Program-made: the position numbers and the translations under genes | The notes under the pieces: model-generated | Seen by the model: the letters and a program-made list of their open reading frames with translations, nothing else | What the model was told of the DNA's origin: nothing | Databases searched by the model: none | Assembly (NCBI GenBank): GCA_023429825.1 | Contig: JAEZDC010000105.1 | Coordinates: 1 to 40,600, forward strand | DNA: 40,600 bases | Reading direction: 5' to 3' | From: Bacteroidota bacterium | Lineage (GTDB): Bacteria > Bacteroidota > Bacteroidia > Chitinophagales > Chitinophagaceae | In this document: positions 1-7,627 of the stretch, piece after piece | Numbering within the stretch: position 1 is the stretch's first letter | How the letters are laid out: every line of letters begins with the position of its first letter

Positions 1-177
1 TGTGGTTATTGCACGCCGGGGCAGATCATGAGTGCGATCGCCTGTGTAAGAGAGGGTCATGCTAGCAATGCTGATGAGGTACGACAGTACATGAGTGGAA
101 ATATTTGCAGGTGTGGAGCCTATCCTAATATAACGGATGCAATACTGGAAGTAAAACAAAAAGGAGGTACGATATGA
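1..177 (+). CDS. 2Fe-2S subunit of a PaoA/YagT-type molybdenum hydroxylase (3' end only)
   Basis: The last 58 codons of the iron-sulfur subunit of a xanthine dehydrogenase/aldehyde oxidase family enzyme. The visible part carries the four cysteines of the C-terminal [2Fe-2S] domain: CGYC at the very start and CRC about 36 residues later, in the usual context CGYCTPGQIM and ICRCGAYPNI. The family's N-terminal plant-ferredoxin-like domain lies outside the window. This subunit passes electrons from the molybdenum site towards FAD. The stop overlaps the next start as ATGA (174-177), so the genes are translationally coupled in the order Fe-S, FAD, Mo, the same order as E. coli paoABC. The family call is secure; the substrate is not readable. 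Confidence 0.93.
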   Translation, partial: CGYCTPGQIMSAIACVREGHASNADEVRQYMSGNICRCGAYPNITDAILEVKQKGGTI

Positions 178-1154
178 TCACATTCGATTATGTACGTGCA
201 ACCAATACTAAAACTGCAATAGATGCATTGAGTAAAGATGCCAAAGCACAGTTCATTGCAGGCGGTACCAATCTTGTTGACCTGATGAAACGTGGTGTTA
301 CTACTCCTGAAAAATTGGTAGATATCAGCCGACTTCCGCTGAATACAATTGAACAAAAAGGAAATGTTATCCGCATTGGTGCAATGGCGTTGAACAGTGC
401 CGTTGCAGAAAATGTATTGATACAAAAACAGCTTCCATTGTTGGCGCAGGCGTTGCAGGCAGGCGCATCACCGCAGTTGCGCAATATGGCAACAGTAGGC
501 GGTAATATGATGCAGCGCACAAGGTGTCCTTATTTCTATGACATCAATCTGCCATGTAATAAAAGAGTTCCGGGCAGTGGTTGTGGTGCTTTGAAAGGAT
601 ACAACCGCATGCATGCGATATTTGGTGCAAATGAAAATTGCATTGCCGTACATCCAAGTGATATGTGCATTGCGCTGGCAGCATTAGATGCATCTGTTGT
701 TATTGCCCATGCCAAAGGTGAAAGACGGATGGCGTTTACAGATTTTCATCGCCTGCCGGGTGATACTCCACAGCTGGATAACAATCTTGGAAAAGGGGAG
801 ATGATCGTGGCTGTTGAAATTCCAACCAATAAGTTCGCTAAACATAGTTTGTATACGAAGATCCGTGACAGGCAATCATATGCGTTTGCATTAGTAAGTG
901 TTGCCGCTGCGATGGAGATGAGTGGTAATACTATTAAAGATGTAAGACTTGCTATGGGAGGTGTAGCACATAAGCCATGGCGATTAACATCAGCTGAAAA
1001 TTATTTGAAAAACAAGCCTGCCACCATTCAGCATTTTGAAGAAGCTGCAAAGCTTGCAATGAAGGATGCGAAAGGGTATGGCTATAATAATTTCAAGCTG
1101 AGACTCGCACCCAACACTTTGATACAATCCTTCAAAACCTTAACAGGAGTGTAG
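174..1154 (+). CDS. FAD-binding subunit of a PaoB/YagS-type molybdenum hydroxylase
   Basis: A 326-residue FAD subunit of the xanthine dehydrogenase family. AGGTNLVDLM (29-38) and TVGGN (107-111) are the flavin-binding loops, and the C-terminal third is the CO-dehydrogenase flavoprotein C domain. Residues 118-165 form a cysteine-rich insertion (C118, C128, C137, C156, with C165 nearby) matching the segment that binds an additional [4Fe-4S] cluster in E. coli PaoB. The subunit would take electrons from the Fe-S subunit and pass them to an acceptor. A strong Shine-Dalgarno (AAAGGAGGT, 160-168) sits inside the end of the upstream gene, unlike most genes in this window. Soluble; no signal peptide is seen. 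Confidence 0.95.
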   Translation: MITFDYVRATNTKTAIDALSKDAKAQFIAGGTNLVDLMKRGVTTPEKLVDISRLPLNTIEQKGNVIRIGAMALNSAVAENVLIQKQLPLLAQALQAGASPQLRNMATVGGNMMQRTRCPYFYDINLPCNKRVPGSGCGALKGYNRMHAIFGANENCIAVHPSDMCIALAALDASVVIAHAKGERRMAFTDFHRLPGDTPQLDNNLGKGEMIVAVEIPTNKFAKHSLYTKIRDRQSYAFALVSVAAAMEMSGNTIKDVRLAMGGVAHKPWRLTSAENYLKNKPATIQHFEEAAKLAMKDAKGYGYNNFKLRLAPNTLIQSFKTLTGV

Positions 1155-1155
1155 T

Positions 1156-3384
1156 ATGGAAAAATATTTTTTTGAAGACGACAGGGTAACGGGCAAAGAT
1201 ATCGTTACCGGAAAAGCAAAATATGCTGCAGAGCATGATGTAAGCGATGTTGTATATGGTGTGATCGTAGGTAGTACGATTGCAAAAGGGACGGTGAATG
1301 CAATCGATACTAAAGCTGCAGAAAGGTCGCCCGGTGTGTTAAAGGTGATCACTCACGAGAATTCCTATAAAGTTCCCGGTTATGATTACAGTGCCAACCC
1401 GGTAAAGGGTCCAACAGGTGGAAGAGGGTTACAGGTGTTCAATGGTAATACCATTTACTTCGCGGGGCAACCTATTGCTTTGGTTATCGCCGATACTTTC
1501 GAGAGAGCAGTACATGGTGCTTCGCTTATCAATGCGCAATACAATAAGGAAGAACATCTCACCAATTTCGATGCGATGGGCAAGAAGGTTATTCCATTGG
1601 AAGGTCAGCGCTATAAGGATAATGTTCGTGGACAAATTGACGCGTATAAAAATGCTGAGATAAGCCTGGAAGCAGAATACATTGTACCTAATGAAGTACA
1701 TCACCCAATGGAATTGCATTCTATCATTGCGAAATGGGAAGGAGATGATAAGCTTACCGTATGGGAAAAAACGCAGGGTGTGAAATCAGCACAGAGAAGT
1801 ATTGCAGCCGCGTTTAAATTGAAAGAAGAAAATGTACAGGTGTTTGCGCCTTTTGTAGGAGGTGGTTTTGGCAGTGCATTGAGAACATGGCCACATTCCA
1901 TTGCTGCGGTCATCGGTGCGAAGATGATAAGAAAACCCTTGAAGGTAGTATTGACAAGAGAACAGATGTTCACGATGGTAGGTTATCGTCCTTATACAAA
2001 ACAGAAGATCGGCTTAGGTGCAGATAAAGATGGGAAGCTTACCGGCATCACTCATGAAGCAGATGGCATCACCAGTATCTATGAAGAATTTACAGAAGGT
2101 ACGGTGAATGTTTCCAGGATATTATATCAATGCCCGAATGTGACTACACGATACAGGCTCTATCCTTTCAACTTCAGTACGCCTACATGGATGCGGGGAC
2201 CGGGAGAGGCAACCGGTTGTTTTGCTTTGGAAAGTGCATTGGATGAGTTGAGTTATAAACTGGATATTGATCCGCTGGAGTTGCGGATGAAAAATTATGC
2301 GGAGACAGATCCTGAAAGAAACCGCCCATACTCAAGCAAATTTTTAAAAGAAGCGTACGAATTGGGGGCAGAGAAAATAGGATGGAGGAATCGCAATCGC
2401 AAAGTAGAAAGTATGAAAGAAGGCGATTGGCAGGTAGGATATGGAATGAGCACCGGTCTATTCAATGCAAGCAGAGGCACTGCAAGAGCATTAGCCAGAT
2501 TGTATGCAGATGGAACATTATTGGTGCAGACTGCCGCAAGTGATAGCGGCCCGGGTACACAAACATCTATGACAAGAATTGCTGCGGATGCAATGGGATT
2601 ACCTACATCCAAAGTATCTTTTGAATTAGGAGATTCAACATTGCCGCCGGGACCAACGCAGGGTGGTTCCACTACCACTTCCACACTTGGATCTGCAGTA
2701 CATGAGGTGTGTAACAGTTTGAAAAAGGAATTGCTGCTACTGGTAAAGAATGACATCACTTACAATCCCAATAAGATAGAGCTACAATTGACTGATCTGG
2801 ATTTCAGGAAAGAAGGAGTCTACTCAAGGATTACCGGGGAAGGCGCTCTTTATATGGATATATTAAGGCAGCATAGCCTCAACCAGATACAGACGATAGA
2901 AGAATCAAAAGCCAATGAGCAGATGCGGAATTATTCTTCTTATTCTTACTCTGTGCATTTTGTGAAAGTGTTGGTGCACCCAAAAACAGGTGTGGTGAAG
3001 ATCGACAGAGTAGTTGCTGCTGCAGATGCAGGAAAGATCATTAGTCCGAAAACTGCAGAGAGCCAGATGATCGGCGGAGTAGTAGGAGGAATAGGAATGG
3101 CGTTAATGGAAGAAGCGGTGGTCGATAACCGTTTTGGAAAATATATCAATGCGAATTTTGCAGATTACCATGTGCCGGTACAGGCTGATGTACCGAAAAT
3201 CGAAGTAGTGTTTGTGAACAAACCTGATCCTATCCTGAACCCGATCGGTGCAAAAGGAATGGGTGAAATAGCTTTGATCGGTTTTGCTGCAGCAGTTGCT
3301 AATGCGATATATCATGCAACCGGAAAAAGGATCAGGGACCTCCCGATAACCTTAGATAAAATCCTCTTGGCTACTTCAGCGTAA
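1156..3384 (+). CDS. Molybdopterin-binding catalytic subunit of a PaoC/YagR-type molybdenum hydroxylase
   Basis: A 742-residue large subunit, close to the usual length for PaoC-type proteins (about 730). The N-terminal aldehyde oxidase/xanthine dehydrogenase a/b hammerhead covers about residues 15-125. The molybdopterin-binding part follows, with GGGFG at 235-239, RGPGEATG at 347-354 and the C-terminal GMGE loop, where E704 aligns with the catalytic glutamate of the family. The start follows AGGAG one base after the FAD-subunit stop. The complex should hydroxylate aldehydes or N-heterocycles; by similarity to PaoABC aldehydes are likely, but the substrate is inference. No Tat signal is seen on this subunit. 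The 3' end overlaps the convergent propeller gene by 14 bases. Confidence 0.95.
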   Translation: MEKYFFEDDRVTGKDIVTGKAKYAAEHDVSDVVYGVIVGSTIAKGTVNAIDTKAAERSPGVLKVITHENSYKVPGYDYSANPVKGPTGGRGLQVFNGNTIYFAGQPIALVIADTFERAVHGASLINAQYNKEEHLTNFDAMGKKVIPLEGQRYKDNVRGQIDAYKNAEISLEAEYIVPNEVHHPMELHSIIAKWEGDDKLTVWEKTQGVKSAQRSIAAAFKLKEENVQVFAPFVGGGFGSALRTWPHSIAAVIGAKMIRKPLKVVLTREQMFTMVGYRPYTKQKIGLGADKDGKLTGITHEADGITSIYEEFTEGTVNVSRILYQCPNVTTRYRLYPFNFSTPTWMRGPGEATGCFALESALDELSYKLDIDPLELRMKNYAETDPERNRPYSSKFLKEAYELGAEKIGWRNRNRKVESMKEGDWQVGYGMSTGLFNASRGTARALARLYADGTLLVQTAASDSGPGTQTSMTRIAADAMGLPTSKVSFELGDSTLPPGPTQGGSTTTSTLGSAVHEVCNSLKKELLLLVKNDITYNPNKIELQLTDLDFRKEGVYSRITGEGALYMDILRQHSLNQIQTIEESKANEQMRNYSSYSYSVHFVKVLVHPKTGVVKIDRVVAAADAGKIISPKTAESQMIGGVVGGIGMALMEEAVVDNRFGKYINANFADYHVPVQADVPKIEVVFVNKPDPILNPIGAKGMGEIALIGFAAAVANAIYHATGKRIRDLPITLDKILLATSA

Positions 3385-4312
3385 ACTTTGTTACAATAGG
3401 ATAGGAGAGCGAGTCCATGATCTTGTCCACCTTCTGCTGATGCCTGTTGTATATACCAAGGTTGGTGTTTCCTAATGCATACAACTCATTATTATGAATT
3501 GCAAGCGTAGTGGGGCAGGTTAGGTTTGGTTGATCTATGGCTAGGGTGTCTGCCTTAATAAAATTCAGTTCATTATTCAAGTAGTAACGCAGTATGCGAT
3601 GCGTTTGAACCTGATCCTGTGGCCAACCTATGGCGGCGTATAATGTGTTGTTGTGAAATACGAGTCCATCGATCGCATAATCAGTTCGCTTATCCTGTGT
3701 AGCGGAGGTGATGGTCTTATCTGCAATTGTGATCTTTTGAAGTCCATGCCTTCCACTTGCCACGAAAAGATGCCGATCATCTGCTGATGCAGTGATGCCA
3801 TTCGCCCACATGAGCTTTGCATCTTTCAACCAGAGTTCCATTTTATTATTGTGAAAAAGAAAAACGGCACCTTGTTGTGTATCTGTAATAAATATTCTTC
3901 CATCACGCAGGATCATAAGGTCATTTAGAAAACGTGCAGAATCATGGTCGAATCTTTTCTGAACTTTTCCTGCAACAATATCGATCATGAATAACCCTGT
4001 CTCTCCGGCACCATTTGCACTACAGCTCCACAGTGTATTGCCATCGCAAGAGAATTTCATTCCTAAGCCCCACATGTAGTCATTTGCATTAGAAGCGATC
4101 ACATCCTGAACGGATCCATCTTTATTCACTCTTACGATCTTATTGTGATGCAAACTACTCAGGTATATATCGCCGCTGATAGGATGAACCGCAACTCCCT
4201 CAGGTATGAGCGTATTCTCTTTTACTTCAATAGGATTTGGTTCAGCAGACCGTTTTGTAAATGCAGTTATACATCCACTCCCGATGACTAATAGCAGGAT
4301 GATCTTTTTCAT
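3371..4312 (-). CDS. SMP-30/gluconolactonase-like beta-propeller, probable lipoprotein
   Basis: A 313-residue secreted protein built of repeated propeller strands of the SMP-30/gluconolactonase/strictosidine-synthase type. Recurrent W(G/A)xG and DGRIFI/DDRHLFVA segments mark blade edges. The N-terminus MKKIILLLVIGSGC looks like a lipoprotein signal with C14 as the lipidated cysteine, although GSGC is a weak lipobox. I chose ATG 4312 because the 20-codon extension to 4372 is not signal-like and lies in the promoter area. The family includes lactonases and non-catalytic scaffolds, so the activity is unknown. The stop lies inside the 3' end of the molybdopterin subunit gene on the other strand. 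Confidence 0.75.
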   Translation of the reverse strand: MKKIILLLVIGSGCITAFTKRSAEPNPIEVKENTLIPEGVAVHPISGDIYLSSLHHNKIVRVNKDGSVQDVIASNANDYMWGLGMKFSCDGNTLWSCSANGAGETGLFMIDIVAGKVQKRFDHDSARFLNDLMILRDGRIFITDTQQGAVFLFHNNKMELWLKDAKLMWANGITASADDRHLFVASGRHGLQKITIADKTITSATQDKRTDYAIDGLVFHNNTLYAAIGWPQDQVQTHRILRYYLNNELNFIKADTLAIDQPNLTCPTTLAIHNNELYALGNTNLGIYNRHQQKVDKIMDSLSYPIVTKFTLK

Positions 4313-4374
4313 AGTTACTAAAGTACAACGATGAGGGAAAACAATGGTACCGCCGATGTATTTATGCCTCAAAT

Positions 4375-4400
4375 GAAAAAGTCCGGTAATGCTACCGGAC
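4375..4400 (-). terminator. Rho-independent terminator after the cold-shock gene
   Basis: On the minus strand GTCCGGTA pairs perfectly with TACCGGAC across a four-base loop and is followed by TTTTT. It lies 22 bases beyond the cold-shock-domain gene stop and before the propeller gene start, separating the two transcripts. Confidence 0.88.
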
Positions 4401-4422
4401 GATCAGATCGTTTTGTATAGAA

Positions 4423-4878
4423 CTATGATTTCTTTTGAACGTTAATAGCGCTATCACCTTTCACTGTACGCTGAAGATCGAAGGTCACATGATCTCTTTC
4501 CTTTATCTCGCCATGCACAGCGTTGATGTGTACGAATACGGATTTCTGTGATGATGTGTCTTTGATAAAGCCATATCCTTTTGCATCATTGAACATGGTA
4601 ACTACACCACTTCTTCTTGCATCTTCCTCGGCAGAAGCCTGCATTTTCGTAATGTCGATCTCGATAGACGAGGCATCAAACTCTTTTTTCTTACGAGGAT
4701 CTTGTGGAGTGCTGGTAAAGTTGCCATCTTCATCTATATACACCATCATCTCTTCGAGTGAAGCACCTTTTTTAGAGTTCGCTTTTCTTTCTTCTTTTTT
4801 CTCGGCTTTTTCCTGCCTGCGTTCTAATTTCTTTTTTTCCTTATCTCTTTTACCAAATGTAGCTTTCGATTTAGCCAT
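4423..4878 (-). CDS. Cold-shock-domain RNA-binding protein with basic N-terminal extension
   Basis: A 151-residue protein. Residues 1-45 are extremely rich in Lys, Glu and Arg and probably form a charged helix; a short acidic linker follows, then a C-terminal cold-shock domain from about residue 88. The domain has both RNA-binding motifs: KGYGFIKD (RNP1-like) and VFVHINAV (RNP2-like). It would bind single-stranded RNA or DNA as a chaperone. It lies 38 bases downstream of, and on the same strand as, the RhlE-type helicase, so the two may be co-transcribed as a cold or RNA-remodelling pair. That link is inference from position. The transcript ends at the hairpin at 4375-4400. Confidence 0.88.
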   Translation of the reverse strand: MAKSKATFGKRDKEKKKLERRQEKAEKKEERKANSKKGASLEEMMVYIDEDGNFTSTPQDPRKKKEFDASSIEIDITKMQASAEEDARRSGVVTMFNDAKGYGFIKDTSSQKSVFVHINAVHGEIKERDHVTFDLQRTVKGDSAINVQKKS

Positions 4879-4916
4879 ACTTATTTAAATGTTTTTATTG
4901 TTGGATTAGTTATTTG

Positions 4917-6146
4917 TTATCGTTGCATAAAAGTTCTTCCTCTTCTTGCGCCACCGCTTCTTAAGGCAGTATGCGGCATTGTTGGACGAGGTGGGATGGC
5001 AAGACCCGGATTACTCATAGGAAACGGATGATCGAGCACTACAGGAATTGTTTGTGCGGTGATCTTCTGTACATCTCTCAGGTACATCTTCTCTTCCATA
5101 GAACAAAAAGAAATTGCTTTTCCCTCTGCGCCCGCTCTCCCTGTTCTGCCAATGCGGTGTACGTATGTTTCAGGAATGTTGGGGATGTCGTAATTGATAA
5201 CGTGGCTTAAGCCGTCAATATCAATTCCTCTTGCTGCGATATCCGTTGCTACAAGAATACGTGTGCTTTTCCTTTTAAAGTTTTCCAATGCAAGTTGTCT
5301 TGCATTCTGAGACTTATTGCCATGTATAGCCTGCGCCCTGATGTTGTTACGCAATAACATTTTGCATAGTTTATCTGCACCATGTTTCGTTTGGGTGAAT
5401 ACCAGTGCATTTTCAATATTAGCATCCTGTAACAGGTGTAATAATAAAGAAGTCTTATCCGGCTTCTCCACAAAATAAATGGCCTGTTCAATTTTTTCTG
5501 CAGTAGAAGAAACAGGTGTTACTTCTACTTTAACCGGTTGATGCAATAAGAACTGTGATAGTTTTTGTATCTCAGGTGGCATCGTTGCGGAGAAGAAGAG
5601 TGTTTGCTTTCTCTCCGGTAATTTGCTGATGACTTTCTTTACATCATTGATGAAACCCATATCCAGCATACGATCGGCTTCATCTAATACAAACATTTGT
5701 ATATCGTTCAATGAAACATATCGCTGCGAGATAAGATCAAGTAATCTTCCAGGAGTGGCAATCAATACATCAATACCTCTTCTTAATTTGTTTACCTGGT
5801 GATATTGTGATACACCGCCAAAAATCGCAGTATGTGTTATACCCAAGTGTTTACCATAACTTCTGAAGCTTTCTTCGATCTGTATGGCCAACTCCCTGGT
5901 AGGAGTTAGTATCAAAGCTTTAATAAAAGGCCTGTTGTTTTTATCTGCCTGCTGACTAAGCATCTGTAATAAAGGAATTGCGAATGCAGCTGTTTTTCCT
6001 GTGCCTGTTTGTGCACAGGCAAGCAGATCTCTTCCTTTTAATACAACGGGGATCGCTTGTTGCTGAATGGGTGTGGGTTGGGTGTAGCCTTCTGATTGTA
6101 AGGCTTGTAGTATAGGTTCAATGACCTCTAATTGTTGAAAATTCAA
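4917..6146 (-). CDS. rhlE: DEAD-box ATP-dependent RNA helicase, RhlE type
   Basis: A 409-residue helicase with the full motif set: upstream Phe3 and the Q motif (PTPIQ, 24-28), AQTGTGKT (45-52), PTRELA, TPGRL, DEAD (155-158), SAT, ATDIAARGIDI and HRIGRTGR. The C-terminal tail is short and basic (RSGGARRGRTFMQR), as in RhlE-like proteins. The protein should unwind short RNA duplexes in ribosome assembly or RNA decay. The reading frame has no upstream ATG: a stop (TAA) lies three codons before the TTG at 6146, and Phe3 is needed by the family, so TTG (or an even rarer ATT/ATC) must be the start. Followed by the cold-shock gene. Confidence 0.93.
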   Translation of the reverse strand: MNFQQLEVIEPILQALQSEGYTQPTPIQQQAIPVVLKGRDLLACAQTGTGKTAAFAIPLLQMLSQQADKNNRPFIKALILTPTRELAIQIEESFRSYGKHLGITHTAIFGGVSQYHQVNKLRRGIDVLIATPGRLLDLISQRYVSLNDIQMFVLDEADRMLDMGFINDVKKVISKLPERKQTLFFSATMPPEIQKLSQFLLHQPVKVEVTPVSSTAEKIEQAIYFVEKPDKTSLLLHLLQDANIENALVFTQTKHGADKLCKMLLRNNIRAQAIHGNKSQNARQLALENFKRKSTRILVATDIAARGIDIDGLSHVINYDIPNIPETYVHRIGRTGRAGAEGKAISFCSMEEKMYLRDVQKITAQTIPVVLDHPFPMSNPGLAIPPRPTMPHTALRSGGARRGRTFMQR

Positions 6147-6383
6147 AATGATTTAATTAATAATAAAAGAATACAACCTGACAAATAATATGAAAGATCG
6201 GTTGTGAATATTCAGCTCATCTGTATGACTTGATGAACTTTAGGGGAGAAGAACTTCTAGCCAGTTACAATGAAAAATATCAATAACGGTGTAAAGATAA
6301 GCTTTTTGAAGGGAATGACGTGTTAATGTGTATTATCTGCATTAATATGCTTCGAGATATTTAGTTTGACTTAAAGAATTATA

Positions 6384-6491
6384 ATGCCCTTAAACAAAGC
6401 CAGTGCCGCTGCCGATGCGATCGAACAAGATCATCTTTGTATCCGCAACTATCGATATATACATACTCCTTTTTATCCTATTATGCGCTGA
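6384..6491 (+). CDS. Possible 35-residue ORF in a short terminated transcript
   Basis: ATG to TGA, 35 codons, beginning MPLNKASAAADAIEQD. No Shine-Dalgarno or recognisable family. The only support is that it lies between a TTTG-containing promoter-like stretch (6361-6368) and a strong terminator 24 bases after its stop. It may be non-coding RNA instead; the coding call is weak. Confidence 0.2.
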   Translation: MPLNKASAAADAIEQDHLCIRNYRYIHTPFYPIMR

Positions 6492-6514
6492 AACCTTTAT
6501 CCTTAAATGAATTG

Positions 6515-6543
6515 AATGCAGTCTACAGGCTGCATTTTTTTTT
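6515..6543 (+). terminator. Rho-independent terminator with no annotated upstream gene
   Basis: AATGCAG pairs with CTGCATT over an eight-base loop and is followed by nine T residues on the plus strand. It reads away from the helicase and before the 59-residue ORF, so it probably ends an unrecognised small transcript. Confidence 0.75.
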
Positions 6544-6639
6544 GAGCACTGTATAATTTCTTAACACTTCTCAGCGCTGTTTAGCTAAAGATCATCCTCG
6601 TGGTTGACTGGCGTCATCTTCCACGGCTGTAGCCAATGT

Positions 6640-6647
6640 TAAGTTTG
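6640..6647 (+). promoter_or_regulatory. TAAGTTTG promoter box, 4 bases before ATG 6652
   Basis: Matches the Bacteroidota -7 element TAnnTTTG. The four-base gap to the ATG puts the expected transcription start at or very near the start codon. No clear -33 TTTG is visible at the usual distance. Confidence 0.5.
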
Positions 6648-6651
6648 TGGT

Positions 6652-6831
6652 ATGAAAACGACATTGATATTTCCCTCATACTTACACCTGGCAGGATTCA
6701 TTTCTGTTACAGTTAATGGGAATATTGAGATTGACCTGCAGAATAAATCGCTTACCGCCGCATTTAGTGAAAAAGAGGTAGAACTAGCTGTACAATCCTT
6801 TGATGCCGAAGTAATGCTGGCTACTTCTTAA
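6652..6831 (+). CDS. Small 59-residue protein of unknown function
   Basis: Begins MKTTLIFPSYLHLAGF and ends with an acidic stretch (EKEVELAVQSFDAEVM). There is no true signal peptide; the N-terminus is only mildly hydrophobic. Composition and codon use look protein-like, and a TAnnTTTG box lies four bases before the ATG, the same arrangement as seen at several certain genes here. I do not recognise a family. It ends 24 bases before the convergent metallo-beta-lactamase stop. The combination of a plausible promoter and an uninterrupted frame supports a real gene, at moderate confidence. Confidence 0.5.
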   Translation: MKTTLIFPSYLHLAGFISVTVNGNIEIDLQNKSLTAAFSEKEVELAVQSFDAEVMLATS

Positions 6832-6855
6832 ATGTTATACCTGTTTATATTTCAA

Positions 6856-7563
6856 TCAGTTTCCTGCCTTCAACAATTCTAAGGTATGCGCAATTGAGCG
6901 AGGATCTCCCCAGCTATCATGCCCGGGTATAATAAATTTTGGTGAAGGAAATCTTTGTTTGAGTCTTTCCAGTGATGCAGGCCATTCAGTAAGATCGGCA
7001 TCTGCTACATTTCCCAGGTTCTTTGCGTCTGTGCTTTTGATGAAGCATCCAGCATACAGCACTTTGTCTTTTTCAAGCCATAATACAATGTTATCAGCGG
7101 TATGGCCATGGCCTGGATGAAACGTGGCAATTTTATAACCTCCTAGGTTAAAGACGGTATCCTTTGTGAAGAGAAATGCAGCCCTTTTCTCACCAGTGTG
7201 TTTAGCCAAACTATCGGTATGAATACTGCTGAAAGTTTTAATGCCCTGCTTTGTATAGTATTCTAAAGCTGCAGTGCGGTCGGCGTGTGAATGAGTGGCA
7301 ATGCAGATGATAGCTTGTTTATTATGTCTTGCATAGATACTATCTAACAATGGCTGGAATTGGGTAGTGTCCCAGGGTACATCGGCAAGAAATATACCTG
7401 CATTTGTCACAACATACATACTATTAGATGAAACCCTGGTTCCTTTATATGTATTGTATGTGGTATACACATACACATTTCCGGTAAGGTGAATGATCCT
7501 GAGTTTTTGTGCCTGTGAGTAAGGGGTAATAGCAAAGAAGACAATAACAAACAAATAACGCAT
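6856..7563 (-). CDS. Subclass B1-like metallo-beta-lactamase, secreted
   Basis: A 235-residue metallo-hydrolase with a signal peptide (MRYLFVIVFFAITPYSQAQ). It carries all B1 zinc ligands: HSHADR (H91, H93, D95 in this numbering), GHGHTADN (H154), GGC-like AGCFIKS (C173, with K176) and IPGHDSWGDP (H215). The Cys ligand followed by x-x-Lys-Ser and then KNLGN is typical of B1 beta-lactamases such as those of Flavobacteriia. It would be a periplasmic or exported zinc hydrolase, possibly acting on beta-lactams; actual activity is not shown. Three starts are possible (TTG 7569, ATG 7566, ATG 7563). I prefer 7563 because TAGGTTTG at 7567-7574 would otherwise overlap the coding start. Divergent from the DUF2490 gene. 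Confidence 0.88.
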   Translation of the reverse strand: MRYLFVIVFFAITPYSQAQKLRIIHLTGNVYVYTTYNTYKGTRVSSNSMYVVTNAGIFLADVPWDTTQFQPLLDSIYARHNKQAIICIATHSHADRTAALEYYTKQGIKTFSSIHTDSLAKHTGEKRAAFLFTKDTVFNLGGYKIATFHPGHGHTADNIVLWLEKDKVLYAGCFIKSTDAKNLGNVADADLTEWPASLERLKQRFPSPKFIIPGHDSWGDPRSIAHTLELLKAGN

Positions 7564-7566
7564 CAT

Positions 7567-7574
7567 CAAACCTA
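7567..7574 (-). promoter_or_regulatory. TAGGTTTG promoter box that decides the lactamase start
   Basis: On the minus strand TAGGTTTG abuts ATG 7566 and lies three bases before ATG 7563. If it is the -7 element, transcription starts near 7563, favouring that codon. Confidence 0.5.
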
Positions 7575-7615
7575 CTAAAAAGACAAGAGTAATTTTTTCA
7601 TTTTATAAACGAACC

Positions 7616-7623
7616 TAGATTTG
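7616..7623 (+). promoter_or_regulatory. TAGATTTG promoter box, 4 bases before ATG 7628
   Basis: Bacteroidota -7 consensus TAnnTTTG followed by CCTT and the start codon. A T-rich run at 7593-7602 may serve as the upstream element. Predicts a leaderless message. Confidence 0.55.
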
Positions 7624-7627
7624 CCTT

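Larger units (their letters stand above)
6147..6651. other. Intergenic region upstream of the helicase, with a possible small plus-strand transcript
   Basis: About 500 bases with no clear protein gene. It must contain the helicase promoter and leader on the minus strand. On the plus strand it holds a 35-codon ORF (6384-6491) followed by a clean terminator at 6515-6543. No plus-strand gene otherwise needs that terminator, so a small RNA or a short peptide mRNA is possible. The rest shows nothing I recognise. Confidence 0.4.

Noticed and set aside
2295..2759. 154-residue minus-strand ORF inside the molybdopterin subunit gene
   Set aside because: It lies wholly antisense to a certain gene and has no recognisable domain.
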